Below, piece after piece: positions 46,092 to 58,298 of a stretch of DNA of 64,000 nucleotides (positions within the stretch are counted from its first letter, which is position 1; every line of letters starts with the position of its first letter). Location of the stretch: assembly GCA_907163375.1 (NCBI GenBank), contig CAJQUW010016997.1:34415-98414 (forward strand), read 5' to 3'. The notes under the pieces were generated by a model, which was not told the DNA's origin, made no database searches, and saw nothing but the letters and a program-made list of their open reading frames with translations. A program made the position numbers and the translations under genes. This stretch comes from Prostheceraeus crozeri (lineage: Eukaryota; Platyhelminthes; Polycladida; Euryleptidae).

Positions 46092-47501
46092 ATGATGGAT
46101 GTCAGTTATCCTTCCACAAGATTTCAACTTGCACTCTTCATGCTATGGTGTGCAATTGCATTTTTTCCAGATCTTGGCCTCGAGAATCCTTGGTCAGTTC
46201 AGACTTTACTACTGAATGTAAGTTCAACCAATTACTCAGAATACTCCATCGACTTAACAAATTATCAATACGAGTTGTTCGTTGCATTGCCATATTTCCT
46301 GGCCGCCATACCGAACATTTGTGGAGGCCTCATTGTTGACTTCTTCGGCATGCCCAAATGTGTGGTCATATTCTCCTGCTGCTGTTTAGTAGGAATAATA
46401 ACTGATGCAGTTGGAGTATCACTGGCATCCTCGCATACCTTGACAGTGATTTGTTTAATCTGTGGGGCAAGCTTTCATGTGGTAGGATATGGTGTTATTC
46501 TCATGGTTAGGAACTATGTTTCTATAACGTATTTCCATAGTAGATGGAAATCAGTTGTGTCTGGAGTGCTTTGTGGAATGGGTTGCTTTGGCTTCATTGC
46601 GGCTGCATTAATTGGTCCTAAATTTGCTCTTGAATATGGAGTGGCGCCGTTGTTTTGGCTAATGGCAGGCTTGATGTTGCTTCTTGTAGCATGCGCTATT
46701 GTTATCTATGTGTTATCAAAGCTATGTGATAGCTTCATAAATGCAGAAAGCTCAAACAAAGATGTGAATAATGCTTTATCACTCTGTTTCAGCTCAATTT
46801 TAGAGGCTATGAGCTCAGTTCAACTTGATTACTGGGTGCTGTTTGTTGAAACCATGTGCTTGCGAACTGCATACATTGCGGTGTCCAGTATTTCTGCTGA
46901 GATCCATCGTGTTCTGTTCAACATACCTATCATCACAGCTTCCTACAGTGTATTATTTGCCAATCTCGCTGATTTGATCACTTCTACCATCTTTGGCTTT
47001 GTGAGTGGGTATACCAACAAGAATCTATGTTTTGGTATGTTAGGATGTCTTATTGGACTATTGGCTTCGTTAATTCTTTTGCTGCAACTGACAAACCCTC
47101 TTTTTGCGTACATTCTCTATGGAGCTGCTGATGGGTTTCTGTACTCAAGTTTGATGCCTGCTCTTAGTAAATATGTCCCAAGCAAGTTCTCTGGAATAGC
47201 CATTTCATTTATCATTGCAAGTGGTTGCGTAAGCATATCGCTATTGTCTGTAATATTTGGCATTATTCTTTCTGAAGGAAGAAACAATGGCACAAAAAGT
47301 CAATGGATGGCTTGCATCGCCATAATCACTGTGATATCAGCTACGGCTGTTGTGTGCAACTTGATTCTCATATATCGGTCTCTAGCTTTGAGAACATTTC
47401 CAAACAAGCTATGTTATTGTGTTTGCAAAGATAAAGCATGCGATCAAGAAAAGTTGAAATTGGTTTCAGTCGATGAAATAAATTCAACTCAGCGAGAGTA
47501 G
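46092..47501 (+). CDS. Major facilitator superfamily transporter, 12 helices, single exon
   Basis: The protein would be a membrane transporter moving a small solute; the substrate is not predictable. The first in-frame ATG gives 469 aa, near the usual MFS size. Hydrophobic segments fall at about residues 10-30, 58-84, 88-110, 114-138, 152-175, 180-206, 245-268, 278-305, 310-332, 336-358, 364-390 and 402-428. A central cytoplasmic loop follows helix 6. The first external loop has NVSS and NYSE glycosylation sites. The helix 2-3 loop has GGLIVDFFGMPK, in the place of the MFS G-x-x-x-D-x-x-G motif. The tail is Cys/Lys-rich. A weak likeness to MFSD1-like carriers is my impression only. No stop, shift or splice site interrupts it. 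An AATAAA lies at 47643-47648. A second ATG pair (46092, 46095) makes the exact start slightly uncertain. Confidence 0.85.
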   Translation: MMDVSYPSTRFQLALFMLWCAIAFFPDLGLENPWSVQTLLLNVSSTNYSEYSIDLTNYQYELFVALPYFLAAIPNICGGLIVDFFGMPKCVVIFSCCCLVGIITDAVGVSLASSHTLTVICLICGASFHVVGYGVILMVRNYVSITYFHSRWKSVVSGVLCGMGCFGFIAAALIGPKFALEYGVAPLFWLMAGLMLLLVACAIVIYVLSKLCDSFINAESSNKDVNNALSLCFSSILEAMSSVQLDYWVLFVETMCLRTAYIAVSSISAEIHRVLFNIPIITASYSVLFANLADLITSTIFGFVSGYTNKNLCFGMLGCLIGLLASLILLLQLTNPLFAYILYGAADGFLYSSLMPALSKYVPSKFSGIAISFIIASGCVSISLLSVIFGIILSEGRNNGTKSQWMACIAIITVISATAVVCNLILIYRSLALRTFPNKLCYCVCKDKACDQEKLKLVSVDEINSTQRE

Positions 47502-49790
47502 TCAATGGTTACCAAATATCTGAAGATTTTAAATACCTACTTATTTCAATGAAAGTACGTAAGTGAGGTGAAAAGTGGACACTGCTATCCGAAAACGACG
47601 CATAAAACTATACACGTAGAACATTATCTTAATTGCTACTGAAATAAAGTTGAATTCTTGGCATAGAGTAAGTATATTAGGTAGAGTGGTAACTCCGCAT
47701 TTATTAAATCCCCAATGTGTATACACTTTCGATTTTATTAGATGAACTCAAGGGAGACATAGTTGGTAATTGTCACCAATGCGAGATATGCATATTTTTG
47801 CAGTTTTGTAGAAATTACAACGCAATTGAGTAATCATGATTGAAATGCAGAAGGAATGATGGTATTTCACAGATTCTCATGACAGCCTTGGAGATTTAAT
47901 GTTTGCTAAATTAGCAATTCGATAGGTTCCTCTTACTTTCATGCTCAACCTCAAGAGCATTTTTTTATGCGGGATCATGTCACAGGCAACCTGCCACAGA
48001 CACAGCAAAATCACATAATCAAAGACAATAATTTCATTTAACTTTGAAAGATGCAAATGGATCCGCATCACTATTCAGATTCAAGAAATGAAGCATGAAT
48101 TTACTGAATCATAATATCATGCTGATGAAAATTGAATTAAAAACTTGAAATTTCAGCCAAGAAGGCACGATTAATATCGCAACTTTTTCATGAAAACTTT
48201 CATTGTAATACAATTCATGAAATTCCTTTGATAATCAGCTTAATTTCCGCATAGTTAAGATGCTTTTTATCAAATATTCATTCCTTTTAATATCCAACTT
48301 GTTTTATACTACTTATATAGGAGAGTCATCTTGGTAGTATATAAATTGGCAAATTTTGACATTTTTCAAAACTGCTTAAATAATTTTTTGGAACACGAGA
48401 ACGTAATCTCCGCAAAAAACTGAATCCTTTGATATCAAAAATTTACAGTATACAGATACTTTCTTGAGTCGACACTCTACCTATATATCCATACTCTGAT
48501 TCTTGGTTTGCAGCTTCTTTAGCGCGTTCGCAACTTATATGATACACCTTCTTCCGTGGTGGACAATGTGCAGAGAATACGTATTATGTACATTGTGTAA
48601 ACCTGCTGCAATGTTCTGATCTTGTCTCGTCAGAAGTGATTCTTGCTGGATATTACTGTGTTCCATCCTCCTACATTCTATGATCATTTTTGTATCGTTG
48701 GAGAATTCTAGAGAAGTCTCGCTGTTCGTGATATTTCGCTTTTCTGTGGTTCGTGCTGAATTTGGGTGCTGGCCTGGGTTTCTTCGGCTGACTATTGTTC
48801 AGCTTTGACTTCATTGTATCTGTAATCGCGTCTTGTCTCTGATCTGAGAATTGATGGGCTTCTTTCTGCTTCGAGGTTTTGGTCCTGCGTCGTTGGAATG
48901 ATGTCGCAACAGCTTCTGAACTGCCTGAAGTTTAAGTTTCGCATGCCCAGTCAATATGTTACACTAATATTATATGCATATTACACTAATCTTCTTAGCA
49001 AGCTGTCATGCTAAATGCGAAAAGTATTTATAGAATCCAAAAGGGGCGCATTACCACCATCTGTGAATGCGAATTTGATCGTAGGACAACACCCCTATAC
49101 CGCCTCGTGAGAAAAAGGCTGTGTAGTTCTTTTCGAAATGTAAGGATAGGCCCCAGCTACATGTAGTATCCGGTGAACGACTGCACCCACTATCATCTTA
49201 AGGCAACAGTCCCATCCATCTTCTGGTCATAAAAAAGTGGAGGTGCAGGAACACTTTTTCCGGTGGGTTTTTGCTATACATCCAGCACTATGCAAGATCT
49301 GCATGCACCTACGTAATTCCTGATGCTTTTGTATGTGGAAAACAATTTATCTCAGTTCCATAATTGATATGACATGTCCATTTATCAACTGATAACTTAA
49401 TACTTGCAGAGAATATATGATTTTCATTTTTAAAATCTAAGCACATCGCGTTCTCTCTCTCCCTCATCAAGATAAATGCTTACTGACAACTTTAACTGCT
49501 TCCCACACGTGACAGAGCTGTCCTTGATACGATTCTTACGAATCATTACTACTTATATCCGGTATATACATGTACATCCCGGATAGAAATTCGCACAAAA
49601 AGAAACATTGGCTGAAAAGCAATCCCAATCTGCGATGGAAGGAAATGGATGCAACCACTCATCGAAAGCAATCTTTTAAACACATTCGCAGGACAGAGGA
49701 GCTCAATGTTGAGGTACTTGAACGAAGTGCAATGAATCAAAAAGCTACAGCATTCCCAATCCTTTTCCATGCAATCCATCATTGAATTCT
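47502..49790. other. 3' flank and intergenic, nothing recognised
   Basis: The AATAAA near 47643 may be the polyadenylation signal of the transporter gene. Nothing else is recognised. Confidence 0.4.
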
Positions 49791-49794
49791 GTCC

Positions 49795-50520
49795 CTGAAA
49801 TATCGGTTGAAGAATTGGTTAGAGCCCTATGGTCAAAATTACCATCAGCAGCAGGTGTGTCCGATGTTCCCGCTTTAGCATTCAAAAAGAATTTTTGATT
49901 TCATCGCAACAGCTTATCTTCATTTCAGGAATTTAGCTCTTAGTCAAGTTATAAAGCATTTATCGCAACGCCAATCCTCAAAGTAATTAATGCAAAAGTG
50001 CAAGTCTGATAAAGAGAAACTTCCGTCGAATCAATTGCTGCAAGACAATTTGAGCGAATAATTCACAAAAAATGGGTTCTTCCAAGAATTGCTGAGCTAG
50101 GTGATCCCTATCAATTTGCATATCGGCCGACTATAGGAGCAATAGCAATTAAACATTTCATATTGAGACAACTTGACCGCCAAAGTATCAACTGTGTACA
50201 TGCTATCACAATTGACTTCTCAAGAGCTTTTGACCGCATTAATCAAAACATTATATCCCAAAGATTTGTAGATTTTATCAACTCTCCACACATCTGCAAA
50301 TGGTCATATGACTTTTGTACACATCGCTTACAAAGACCAATGATAAGTGTTATCCTACGTTATACATTGATCTTAGTTGTTCTCAGAAAACTCTAAGTGT
50401 GTCGAACATCTTCCCTATGTACATTGATAATTGTGAACCGAAACATAGTAAACTATACTTTTAAATATTCTGATGACAGCACTACTACCTTTCCTTGTGT
50501 GTCTCCTGATACCATTGCAA
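49795..50520 (+). pseudogene. Non-LTR reverse-transcriptase relic
   Basis: On the plus strand, ISVEELVRALWSKLPSAAGV (near 49800) is the pre-RT linker. IAARQFERIIHKKWVLPRI and GDPYQFAYRPTIGA follow (near 50020-50140). Block A is present as AITIDFSRAFDRINQNII (near 50210), and the YADD box appears as YSDDSTTTFP (near 50470). The GVPQGS block is degraded. Frame changes near 49990 and 50390 show it is dead. Confidence 0.85.
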
Positions 50521-50529
50521 GTAGTGAAA

Positions 50530-51615
50530 ATTATTGCTAATTATTTTGAATTATTTCTGTAGATCTGACGGTGACCGTGTTTTTGATTCACTTATCTGGT
50601 GTTAGGTATGGAATACCATGGCATGGATCTAGCAAACATATAATGCCTGGATTGCAGAATTTTTTTGAAGTCGGCGTCATGGACATATATGTACAACTTT
50701 AAAGCATGACATTTATGAAATGCCTTACAAAGAAGATAAACTAATTTTCAACAATAAACTAAAAAACAAAAATCATCCATTATACGATCTTATTACAATC
50801 CAAAAATGCATCCAGAAATCATTACACACTGCATAAACATGTCTCACGCACACTTCATTTACTGGACAGATTTTGTAGTGGAAATTAACCACTTTGACTT
50901 CAATTCTATGATAATTTGTGGACACGTATGGACAATTCCATATGTTCGTATGTTTCATTTTGTAACATATTTCGGTGTATATATTTTGATAGAAGAAGGA
51001 TATTCATCAGCAGCTGCTACCATGCATCTGCAAAACTCTTGTTATTTATGTGTGCAGACTTGATTCTTTCAAATATACATTTATCATGGAGAAAAATATG
51101 TTTAAAGCCACCGTTCGTACGTTTTTCTCAGGAGACACGAAAAACATTTACTATTATGCTATCGAAATGTTCTACTCTCCTACAATTGAAAGAGAGCCAA
51201 TATTTCCCAAAAATATAAATAATGATCCACTTTACTACGTGAATTTATAGTTGTTATGATCAAGCAACTGGATGAGCTTCACGATGCATTTAAAAAACGC
51301 TCGTACGCTACATCGATCGCTCATGGTTACATAATGAAGACATTCATTTCAGTAATATTCCTAAATTTACAAATTGCTTCCTAAAAAAGCATTGGTCGCA
51401 TTCCCAAACAAGTATGTGAATATCCTGTATATATGCATTACTTTAGCATCATTTGACATCATGTTAATTCATAAGCAGTGTATATCAGTAGTAACTACGG
51501 GAACAATCTGAGTAGGCCTATTTTTCAACATCAATTGCATCACACCATTTAGCAAATGTTCTCATGCATGGGCAACACTCCAGCAGCTTTCATTGGATTC
51601 TTTGACTCATTCATT
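50530..51615. other. Intergenic, nothing recognised
   Basis: No supported feature. Confidence 0.4.
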
Positions 51616-51619
51616 GGAT

Positions 51620-52217
51620 GCATTGACTCGATCAAAGCTCGACAGTAGTCGGAATCAGTGTCTTCAAACCATGCACGTCTAATGCTATCAACAAGCTCAT
51701 TATACGAAGAGCAACTTTTCTTCGCGACGCAATTCTTCAGTTTAATCCAAGAATATTCAATCGGATTAAGATCCGGTGAGTTTCCAGGCCATTTTTCTAA
51801 CCATTGAAAATTGGAGGAAGCAATCTAATCACGAACAAGTTTAGCGGAGTAGCAGGGAGTGCCGTCCTGTTCCGAAAGGCAAAACAGTCAAAGGTTCCGA
51901 CTATCTTAAAATTATACAGGAAAAAGTCCCCTACTTCATGTCAATTGGAAATACCGGTATTCTTTAACAGGACGGCGCTCCCTGCTACTCCGCTAAACTT
52001 GTTCGTGATTGGATTGCCTCCTCCAGTTTTCAATGGTTAGAAAAATGGCCTGGAAACTCACCGGATATTAATCCAATTGAACATTGTTGGATTAAACTGA
52101 AGAATTGCGTCGCGAAGAAAAGTTGCTCTTCGCATAGTGAGCTTGTTGATCGCGTTAGACGTGGATGGTGTGAAGAAATTGATTCCGACTACTGTCGAGC
52201 TTTGATCGAATCAATGC
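51620..52217. repeat. 252-bp inverted duplication of a Tc1 transposase end
   Basis: Arm 51620-51871 and arm 51966-52217 are reverse complements of equal length without indels, differing at about 17 positions. The loop is 94 bp. The right arm is coding strand for a Tc1-like transposase end, while the left arm is its antisense. A transcript through the region would fold into a long stem. Confidence 0.85.
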
Positions 52218-52270
52218 CACGTCGTTTTTCTGCTTGCTTAAAAAATAATGGAAGGCACACAAAATATTGA
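51966..52270 (+). pseudogene. Tc1-like transposase C-terminal fragment
   Basis: The plus strand reads (stop)QDGAPCYSAKLVRDWIASSS near 51968. WPGNSPDINPIEHCW follows near 52050, and the frame ends at TGA 52268-52270. The Asp of QDGAP and the Glu of NPIE are the last two catalytic residues of the DDE_3 triad. The N-terminal two thirds are absent. CCTAACTTTTTCGCAGTA at about 52433-52450 looks like the right terminal repeat of this element. Confidence 0.8.
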
Positions 52271-52451
52271 ATCATAAACACTTGAAACAGTTGTACAGAT
52301 TGCAATATATTCAGAAATCAGTTTGGAAAATGTCTTTTGACATATATTATCACTGAGCTTACAATAAACAGATTCTGTATAAGGTATTTCATGAGAATAT
52401 CGAAAAAAACAAGTTTACATGAAGGTGTTTCCTAACTTTTTCGCAGTATAG

Positions 52452-53160
52452 TATGTGATATTGTTCAGAAGGTGGATGTACATGCAGTTTCTGTCTTTGG
52501 ATTACAATGAAGATCAGATTATGAATATCAGATGATTCAATGAATGTCAGGATTACAATGAAGAATTCAAATCTAATTCATAGTTCTCTCTCTCTCTCTC
52601 TTTCAGAACTCAGAAGTTTATTACTAAATTGGTTGCTGCCATTAAGGAAAAACGCTGCAGAAATGAGGGAGATGCAGTGATAAAATGGATCTTTCGTTAC
52701 ACGCTTAATTTTGGCATATAACAGGTCACTGTCAGTACCAGAATTAGCTCTAAAGCTCAACGGTGTTGGAACCGACTCTCAATGGTGCTGGGATTAACCC
52801 ATATCGGTTGATCGAAGTTGAAGATTTAACACGATTTATCACCGAAGATTATGACTTTCGCTAGGAAGGATATTAATGTTCTTGAGTGGCAACAGTCCCT
52901 GTGGTTAGTGATGGCATGATTTTGGGAATAGTTTGGAGCGATGATTTATAATGGTATAATCATTTTAAATGCGTCGTGTCAAAATGCTCAAACCACACAC
53001 AGTAGATCTGTTGAAAGTGTTGAAGAAGTTTCTGACGAATTGTGGTCAGTCTATTATGCCATTTTTGAAAGTTGTCTCCTTTTTTTCTAAATGAAGATTG
53101 TTTGAAAACAATTAGCAAAATGTTCGCAAAAGAATAATTTGCCAGTCTGATTTCCCTTGT
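52452..53160. other. Intergenic with a short (TC)n tract at 52584-52602
   Basis: A TC dinucleotide run of about 19 bp is followed by TTTCAG. Nothing else is recognised. Confidence 0.5.
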
Positions 53161-53268
53161 TTAAACTGCAAGATTTCACTTTTCAGCAAACACAAAGGAC
53201 CCTTTGACAGACTGTTCAGAATCTCACGCCAACAATACTATTCATACAGCGTTGAGAAACCACCGTCC

Positions 53269-53544
53269 TTGGATGCCTTTCTGACGGACGAAGAGGAGAC
53301 CCTGTTTAACCGTTTTCATTTTCATGTGCAAAAAATGGTTTTGCACTGCTATAACCCGTTGACAGCCTCTCTTCTTTTGCATATCGTCGGTGAATCGACA
53401 AAAGGCCTTTTGTGCAGAATTTCCATTTTTCAGGAGAACGTTATTGCTATTTTTTTAAAAGTGATGCACAATATTGACAAACGGAATCAGCCAGGTTTTA
53501 TCATTTGGCATGGCCGTCAAAAAATTTATGCAGAATTGTTTTAA
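53269..53544 (+). other. Unrecognised 91-codon open frame without ATG start
   Basis: The frame begins at a TTG codon and ends in TAA. It lies 95 bp downstream of a TTTTCAG sequence that could be a splice acceptor. The composition is protein-like (DEEETLFNRFHFHVQKM) but I recognise no family. It is kept as a weak candidate for a terminal exon. Confidence 0.2.
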
Positions 53545-53844
53545 TGTAGATTGTCCTATACAGTTTTGGAAGACCCATCTGCACATGGGGCCTTTCGCAT
53601 CCTTGCTATGTGCACATAGGGCCTTTTGCATTTAGACCGATATTCTGAAACCTCTAAGGAAGACGGATTTAAAAGTCAATGCTTTGATTTCATATTTTCA
53701 AAAACTGTAAACTTATATTTTCATCATTTGATTCAGGCGACTGTATACAGTGTACTATAACAGTATTCATGCATGGTAGGGTATCATAAGGGATTGAAAT
53801 CTCGATTGCTTTTCCAAATTCCAGATTCTCTGGATTGACAAACC

Positions 53845-53905
53845 CAATCCTTGAATTTTGGGATCCCAATTTTTATTTACCTAATCCCAGGATCTCGGGA
53901 TATCG
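53845..53905. mobile_element. CCCAGGATCTCGGGAT relic, hAT-end-like
   Basis: GGGATCCCAATTTTTATTTA followed by AATCCCAGGATCTCGGGATA resembles the subterminal palindromes of the hAT element at 8452-11084, and the relic at 29786. No complete end is visible. Confidence 0.35.
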
Positions 53906-53909
53906 AAGC

Positions 53910-56560
53910 AAAGCGCTCTAGAGTAGGCCCACATTTACCTTCACATGAAGAATTCTGCTGGTTAGTCTTCTTTATGCAGAATTTTCTACATCACAATCTA
54001 GCCGTCAGTGACGAATTAGCGTGGCTGATTTGAGCAGTGTGAGTCCTCTTGCTGGTACAGTGAGCCTACATAACAGCTATCACTTTCCATTCATACTGCA
54101 TTTAATACTATTTTACATCATTTTTGCTATCGGAGAATATTGAATTTCATTCCAACTAATGACAGAAATAACTAAGCTTTCCTTTCCAACCAGTAGACAG
54201 CCTTCTTCAGTAATGCATCATTACTTCTGCTAATTAAGTCCATAGGCAAAGAATTGGTCAGCATTTGGAAGAGCAGGCCTATTTGAAACAGTCGGAGATG
54301 TGTGCCGAATTTAAGTCAATCCGCTATATACGTTTATATATAGGCCAGAAAAATTGAAAATACACTTGAGCAGAAGGAGACGCCTGTATAGTTGTGATCC
54401 TTCTCGAGAACATCTAAATAAGAAAGACGGCCTTGTTTTCCAACATTTTCAAATGAAACATAAATTAAAACAAACTAAGGGCGATGGGCAAGTTGTTATT
54501 TTACAACGAATCTTTGCAATTGTTCATGAACGCAAAATGTGTGAACGTAATTTTATTCTACACAAAAAACCTGAGATCAATGCAACGTACAACTGAAATT
54601 TAGATACCTGATCTGTCATTTATTACGATCACAGCATTTTCCTACTCTGTCCTTCAATTTAAAATTTTTATGTGATATATTGATAATCCTTTTTCTCTAG
54701 CCTGTGTTGCATGTAGATAGTTGTTGTGTGAATTGAAAAAGACTTTTAGTCGAAAACTCTTCATTACAAACTTTTGCTAATCCTGTCTTTTGTTATTGTC
54801 AAGAAAACTCTAATTATATGTCATTCAAAATTTTTTGCTATCACGGTCTAAGTTTATGTACATGTATAACGCTTCTGATTTTTATTCAAGGAGATAAATG
54901 GTTCATTATTCTTTGGAATCTTGAGACTCCAATTTTATGTGAAATGCATCGGATCTGAATTTAAAGGGCGTTATACAGATACAGGCACTTGAGTGAATTA
55001 TGGAACGACGATCACAAGACTCATTAAAAATAGAAACCAGACAACACATTAACACGCTAAGTGACTAAATTCTGGTGACTGTATTTCACTGTAAAAATTG
55101 AAATCTTGAAAACAGTACTTTGACTCCTCTCACTTTCAAAACAACAGGACTGCTAGAACTTTCAACATTCATTGACACCTACCTCCTATTCTCATCCAGA
55201 GACCTAAGATAGAGGCAATTGAAGGTTATTCAGAACGTTTCAAGCCTTTTAAACCGAAAGTGAACTGATGCAGTTTACAGAGCACTTGTATGAACTGAAC
55301 AACATCAATCGAGGTAGTTGAATCCATAGAATCGGACACTATGATTTAAAATGACTAGAGAGGACATGGACATTGAAAACAGTGTTGACTACGTTATCAT
55401 GACAACGGTTCCTAAGCGACGGTTTACCGTGGTTGACAATGGGAAAGTACTCATCTCATATTTACCACGGGTATGGCTGCACTTTTACATAGGAGTTTTG
55501 TGGATGTTGAGAGATGTGAAACAGGCTGGCTGACATTTCCTGATGACGGAAGAAATTAAGGTTACTGAGTTTTCAACTGATGAGCTCCTGATTGTGCAAA
55601 GGCATTGTGTGACAAAATTACATACGACGTTATGCGAATGCAACATCGGCTATTTGTTGCGTTGCATTAATTTATTTTTCTGCGAATTGAGGTGATATTT
55701 TCATTCTTTCTTTTCATGGAAATGCTGTACTCACACTTTTCTTTAAGGACTGGTATGCGGGAAGTCTGATGCTACAACTTCTAAATCGTAAATTGAAGTT
55801 ATTCAATGTTACGACGTTACATGCAAAATGTTGCGACGTTACGCGTGCGAAAAATATGTGGGCATGTCTTCCGAACAACACAAATTTCAAATTTAGCCGC
55901 TCCAACATGTTTCTGAACTCGTTTTCAATGGTCAGTAAATCATTCGAATCAAAAGTATACACGATTCGACTTCTCCCCGATGAGTGGACTCCGTAAATCT
56001 CGCACAATGGTGGACAAATCAAATTCATCCACATCCTCATTTGGTGCCAACGGAATTTCCCTTCAGTTTGTCTTTTCATCAACAAGCTGGCTACAATGTT
56101 GCCATTTTGGTCTGTGACACGATATACAAACCAGGAATCATTGCAAGCAGCGGCTTAATGCATTCAGTCGACATTTCTCGACCGACCGGCAGTGGTCCAA
56201 CGAGATTGGCCCATAGACTCGGAGAATCGCATGGTTATTCACAGTTTCTGTCCGCAAAAGTCGAACAGCTTCATATGATCTAATCCGATAATCGTATAGC
56301 AATGAACGTAATGAACTCGTTTTGGAAACTCGATTTTCGATGTATGCTAGAAAACTTACTAAAGTAAGTTTCGCAAATGACTATATAGGCCTACGCAGTG
56401 AACATAAGGACCAGCCTACCATTTGCGCAGGAGTCGTCTGCAAACGTGCTACATGCTATTGTTGATGAAGGTCCACTGGTAGCATTGACATGTTGTGCCA
56501 TCCAAACTAATTGAAGGAAAGTAGAAAACTGGGCAAAACTGCTCGATAATTAAGATATCA
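53910..56560. other. Intergenic, no gene I can support
   Basis: On the minus strand near 55950-56055 one frame reads NEDVDEFDLSTIVRDLRSPL and continues to a stop. This is protein-like but has no recognised family and no clear splice sites. Confidence 0.35.
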
Positions 56561-56566
56561 TAACTA

Positions 56567-56690
56567 CAGTCCGTTTCATAAAAAGTGGATCATCCTAAAA
56601 TTTGACTAAATAAAACATAAGTATGATACAGAAAGCATTTTTCATGTTATTTCATGTCCCTAATATTTTTAAATGAATATATTAAATATT
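56567..56690. mobile_element. Solo left end of a Tc1-like element
   Basis: CAGTCCGTTTCATAAAAAGT after a TA begins a ~115-bp block that recurs in the same orientation at 57039. The blocks differ mainly by a small indel around 56611. Beyond 56690 the similarity ends. Confidence 0.75.
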
Positions 56691-57038
56691 TAAAATATTT
56701 ATGAAAATATTTAAATTAATTTATTCAAAAAGTCTGATTTCGATGCTCTTTCGACAGGCCTGTGGCAACGCTTTCTTCGAGTACCACTTTAACCGATTTC
56801 TACGCAATTAATGAATCTCTACCTGGAATCTATGCTTAACAATTCAAGAATCAGATCTAAAATGAATTGGTTTCAAACATAGAGATCTTTTAACTTTAAT
56901 ATCTGACAAAACGGTAAGATAGACATTTCAGAGATCAGAATATCCGTCTGAACTGCTGATATCTAGCAGAAGTCTTTGGATTGCGATTGTCTGAAGAGCA
57001 AACAATTAAAGACCCACTTTAATTGATCATTTGTATTA

Positions 57039-58192
57039 AGTCCGTTTCATAAAAAGTGGATCATCCTAAAATTTGAAATATAACATAAGTGTGATACAGA
57101 AAGCATTTTTCATGTTATTTCATGTCCCTAATATATTTAAATGTCCTTATATAATCTGATAAGCTATGATACAGTAACGGTTCTTAAGAAACTAATATTT
57201 TGTGGCCCTACCCTTATTGTCAATGACATTACCAATTCGTCTAGGCATTGATTCGATGATATCGTTGATTTTTGACTGATCTAACTTTCTCCACTCTCTT
57301 TTTTAACAGTGACGTAAGTTGTGATACGCCATCTGTAGGTAGCAGTGAACGACGAACGTTACGTTTTAGAATACTCCATACATTTTCTATGGGATTCAGA
57401 TCAGGAGAACGAGCTGGCCAAGATAATGTCCTAAGCCCTAATTGAGACTTGCATAAGTTGACTCTACTACTCCTGTGACACGTAGCATTATCATCCATAA
57501 ATAACCAAGTCGATGGATCACCAAGTGGATCTGTCATTTGGCCAATGTTCATTCGTAAAACATTCACATAGCGTTCAGAATTCATGGTTCCTTGCTGCAT
57601 GTGAAGTTCAGAGCGGCCATTGGTCCAAATGCCAGCCCTGCAAAGGCTGACACTTTGCCTTTTGTGAATGCGATCTCGTTATTGTTTATTTGTGCTTTGT
57701 ATTGTTTTCAACCGGTAAGAGATAGATTTCTAGCTGAAAGCAATCAGGAGTGCTGCCAACACCACCGCAACGAAGTCAGGAAGCTATGGAACATGAAGTC
57801 CAGTTAATCACATGTAGCAGTTACATTATTGTTGATGAATAATGGTGCTATACTGGCTCTGATTGACCGATTTTCTTTATTTTTGTTTTGCTTGATAGCT
57901 TTTGGCTTGTAGAACAACATATTACATAACAAAGGAAACAAATGTAATTATATAAGAGTGAGGTATGATTTTGTGTAACATTTCTAAATGAAGATCAAAT
58001 TATCTGCTACTTTTTTATCTATAACAGGAAAACAACTCAATATTCATTCTTGAAATTTCCAAGAATGATATTAGTAATCACAATTGACATATCTTCCAAA
58101 TTTCAGAGAAATTCGTTCAAGTTTGGCGGAGTTATACAAAGTTGAAGTTAAGGCGATGTTTAAGGGTGATCCATTTTTTATGAAACAATCTG
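57039..58192 (-). mobile_element. Tc1-like element, ~1.15 kb, degraded
   Basis: The left end contains GTTTCATAAAAAGTGGATCA. The reverse complement of the right end contains GTTTCATAAAAAATGGATCA. TA lies at both borders (57037-57038 and 58193-58194). The transposase is on the minus strand and is truncated at its N-terminus. Size and ends fit a Tc1/mariner element. Confidence 0.8.
57241..57600 (-). pseudogene. Tc1-like (DD34E) transposase C-terminal half
   Basis: An open stretch of 119 codons on the minus strand carries WLFMDDNATCHRSSRVNL and WPARSPDLNPIENVWSIL. The second catalytic Asp and the Glu are separated by 34 residues, the DD34E spacing of Tc1 elements. The region with the first Asp and the DNA-binding N-terminus (57600-58100) shows only fragments such as GLAFGPMAALNF, in broken frames. 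Confidence 0.85.
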
Positions 58193-58298
58193 TAATTTAT
58201 CCAACGCTTGCTATTAAACGTTCATCTCTTAAAATTTCCTTTTCACTTTCCAATTCGAAAAGAGTAGAAATTCCGGCTGCATATTCAATGTTCCAGCC

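Noticed and set aside
46067-46339. Overlapping 90-codon frame at the start of the transporter gene
   Set aside because: It is out of frame with the 12-helix protein and shows no motif.
55714-56085. 123-codon minus-strand open frame as a gene
   Set aside because: No family motif, no clear splice sites, and a competing frame looks at least as protein-like.
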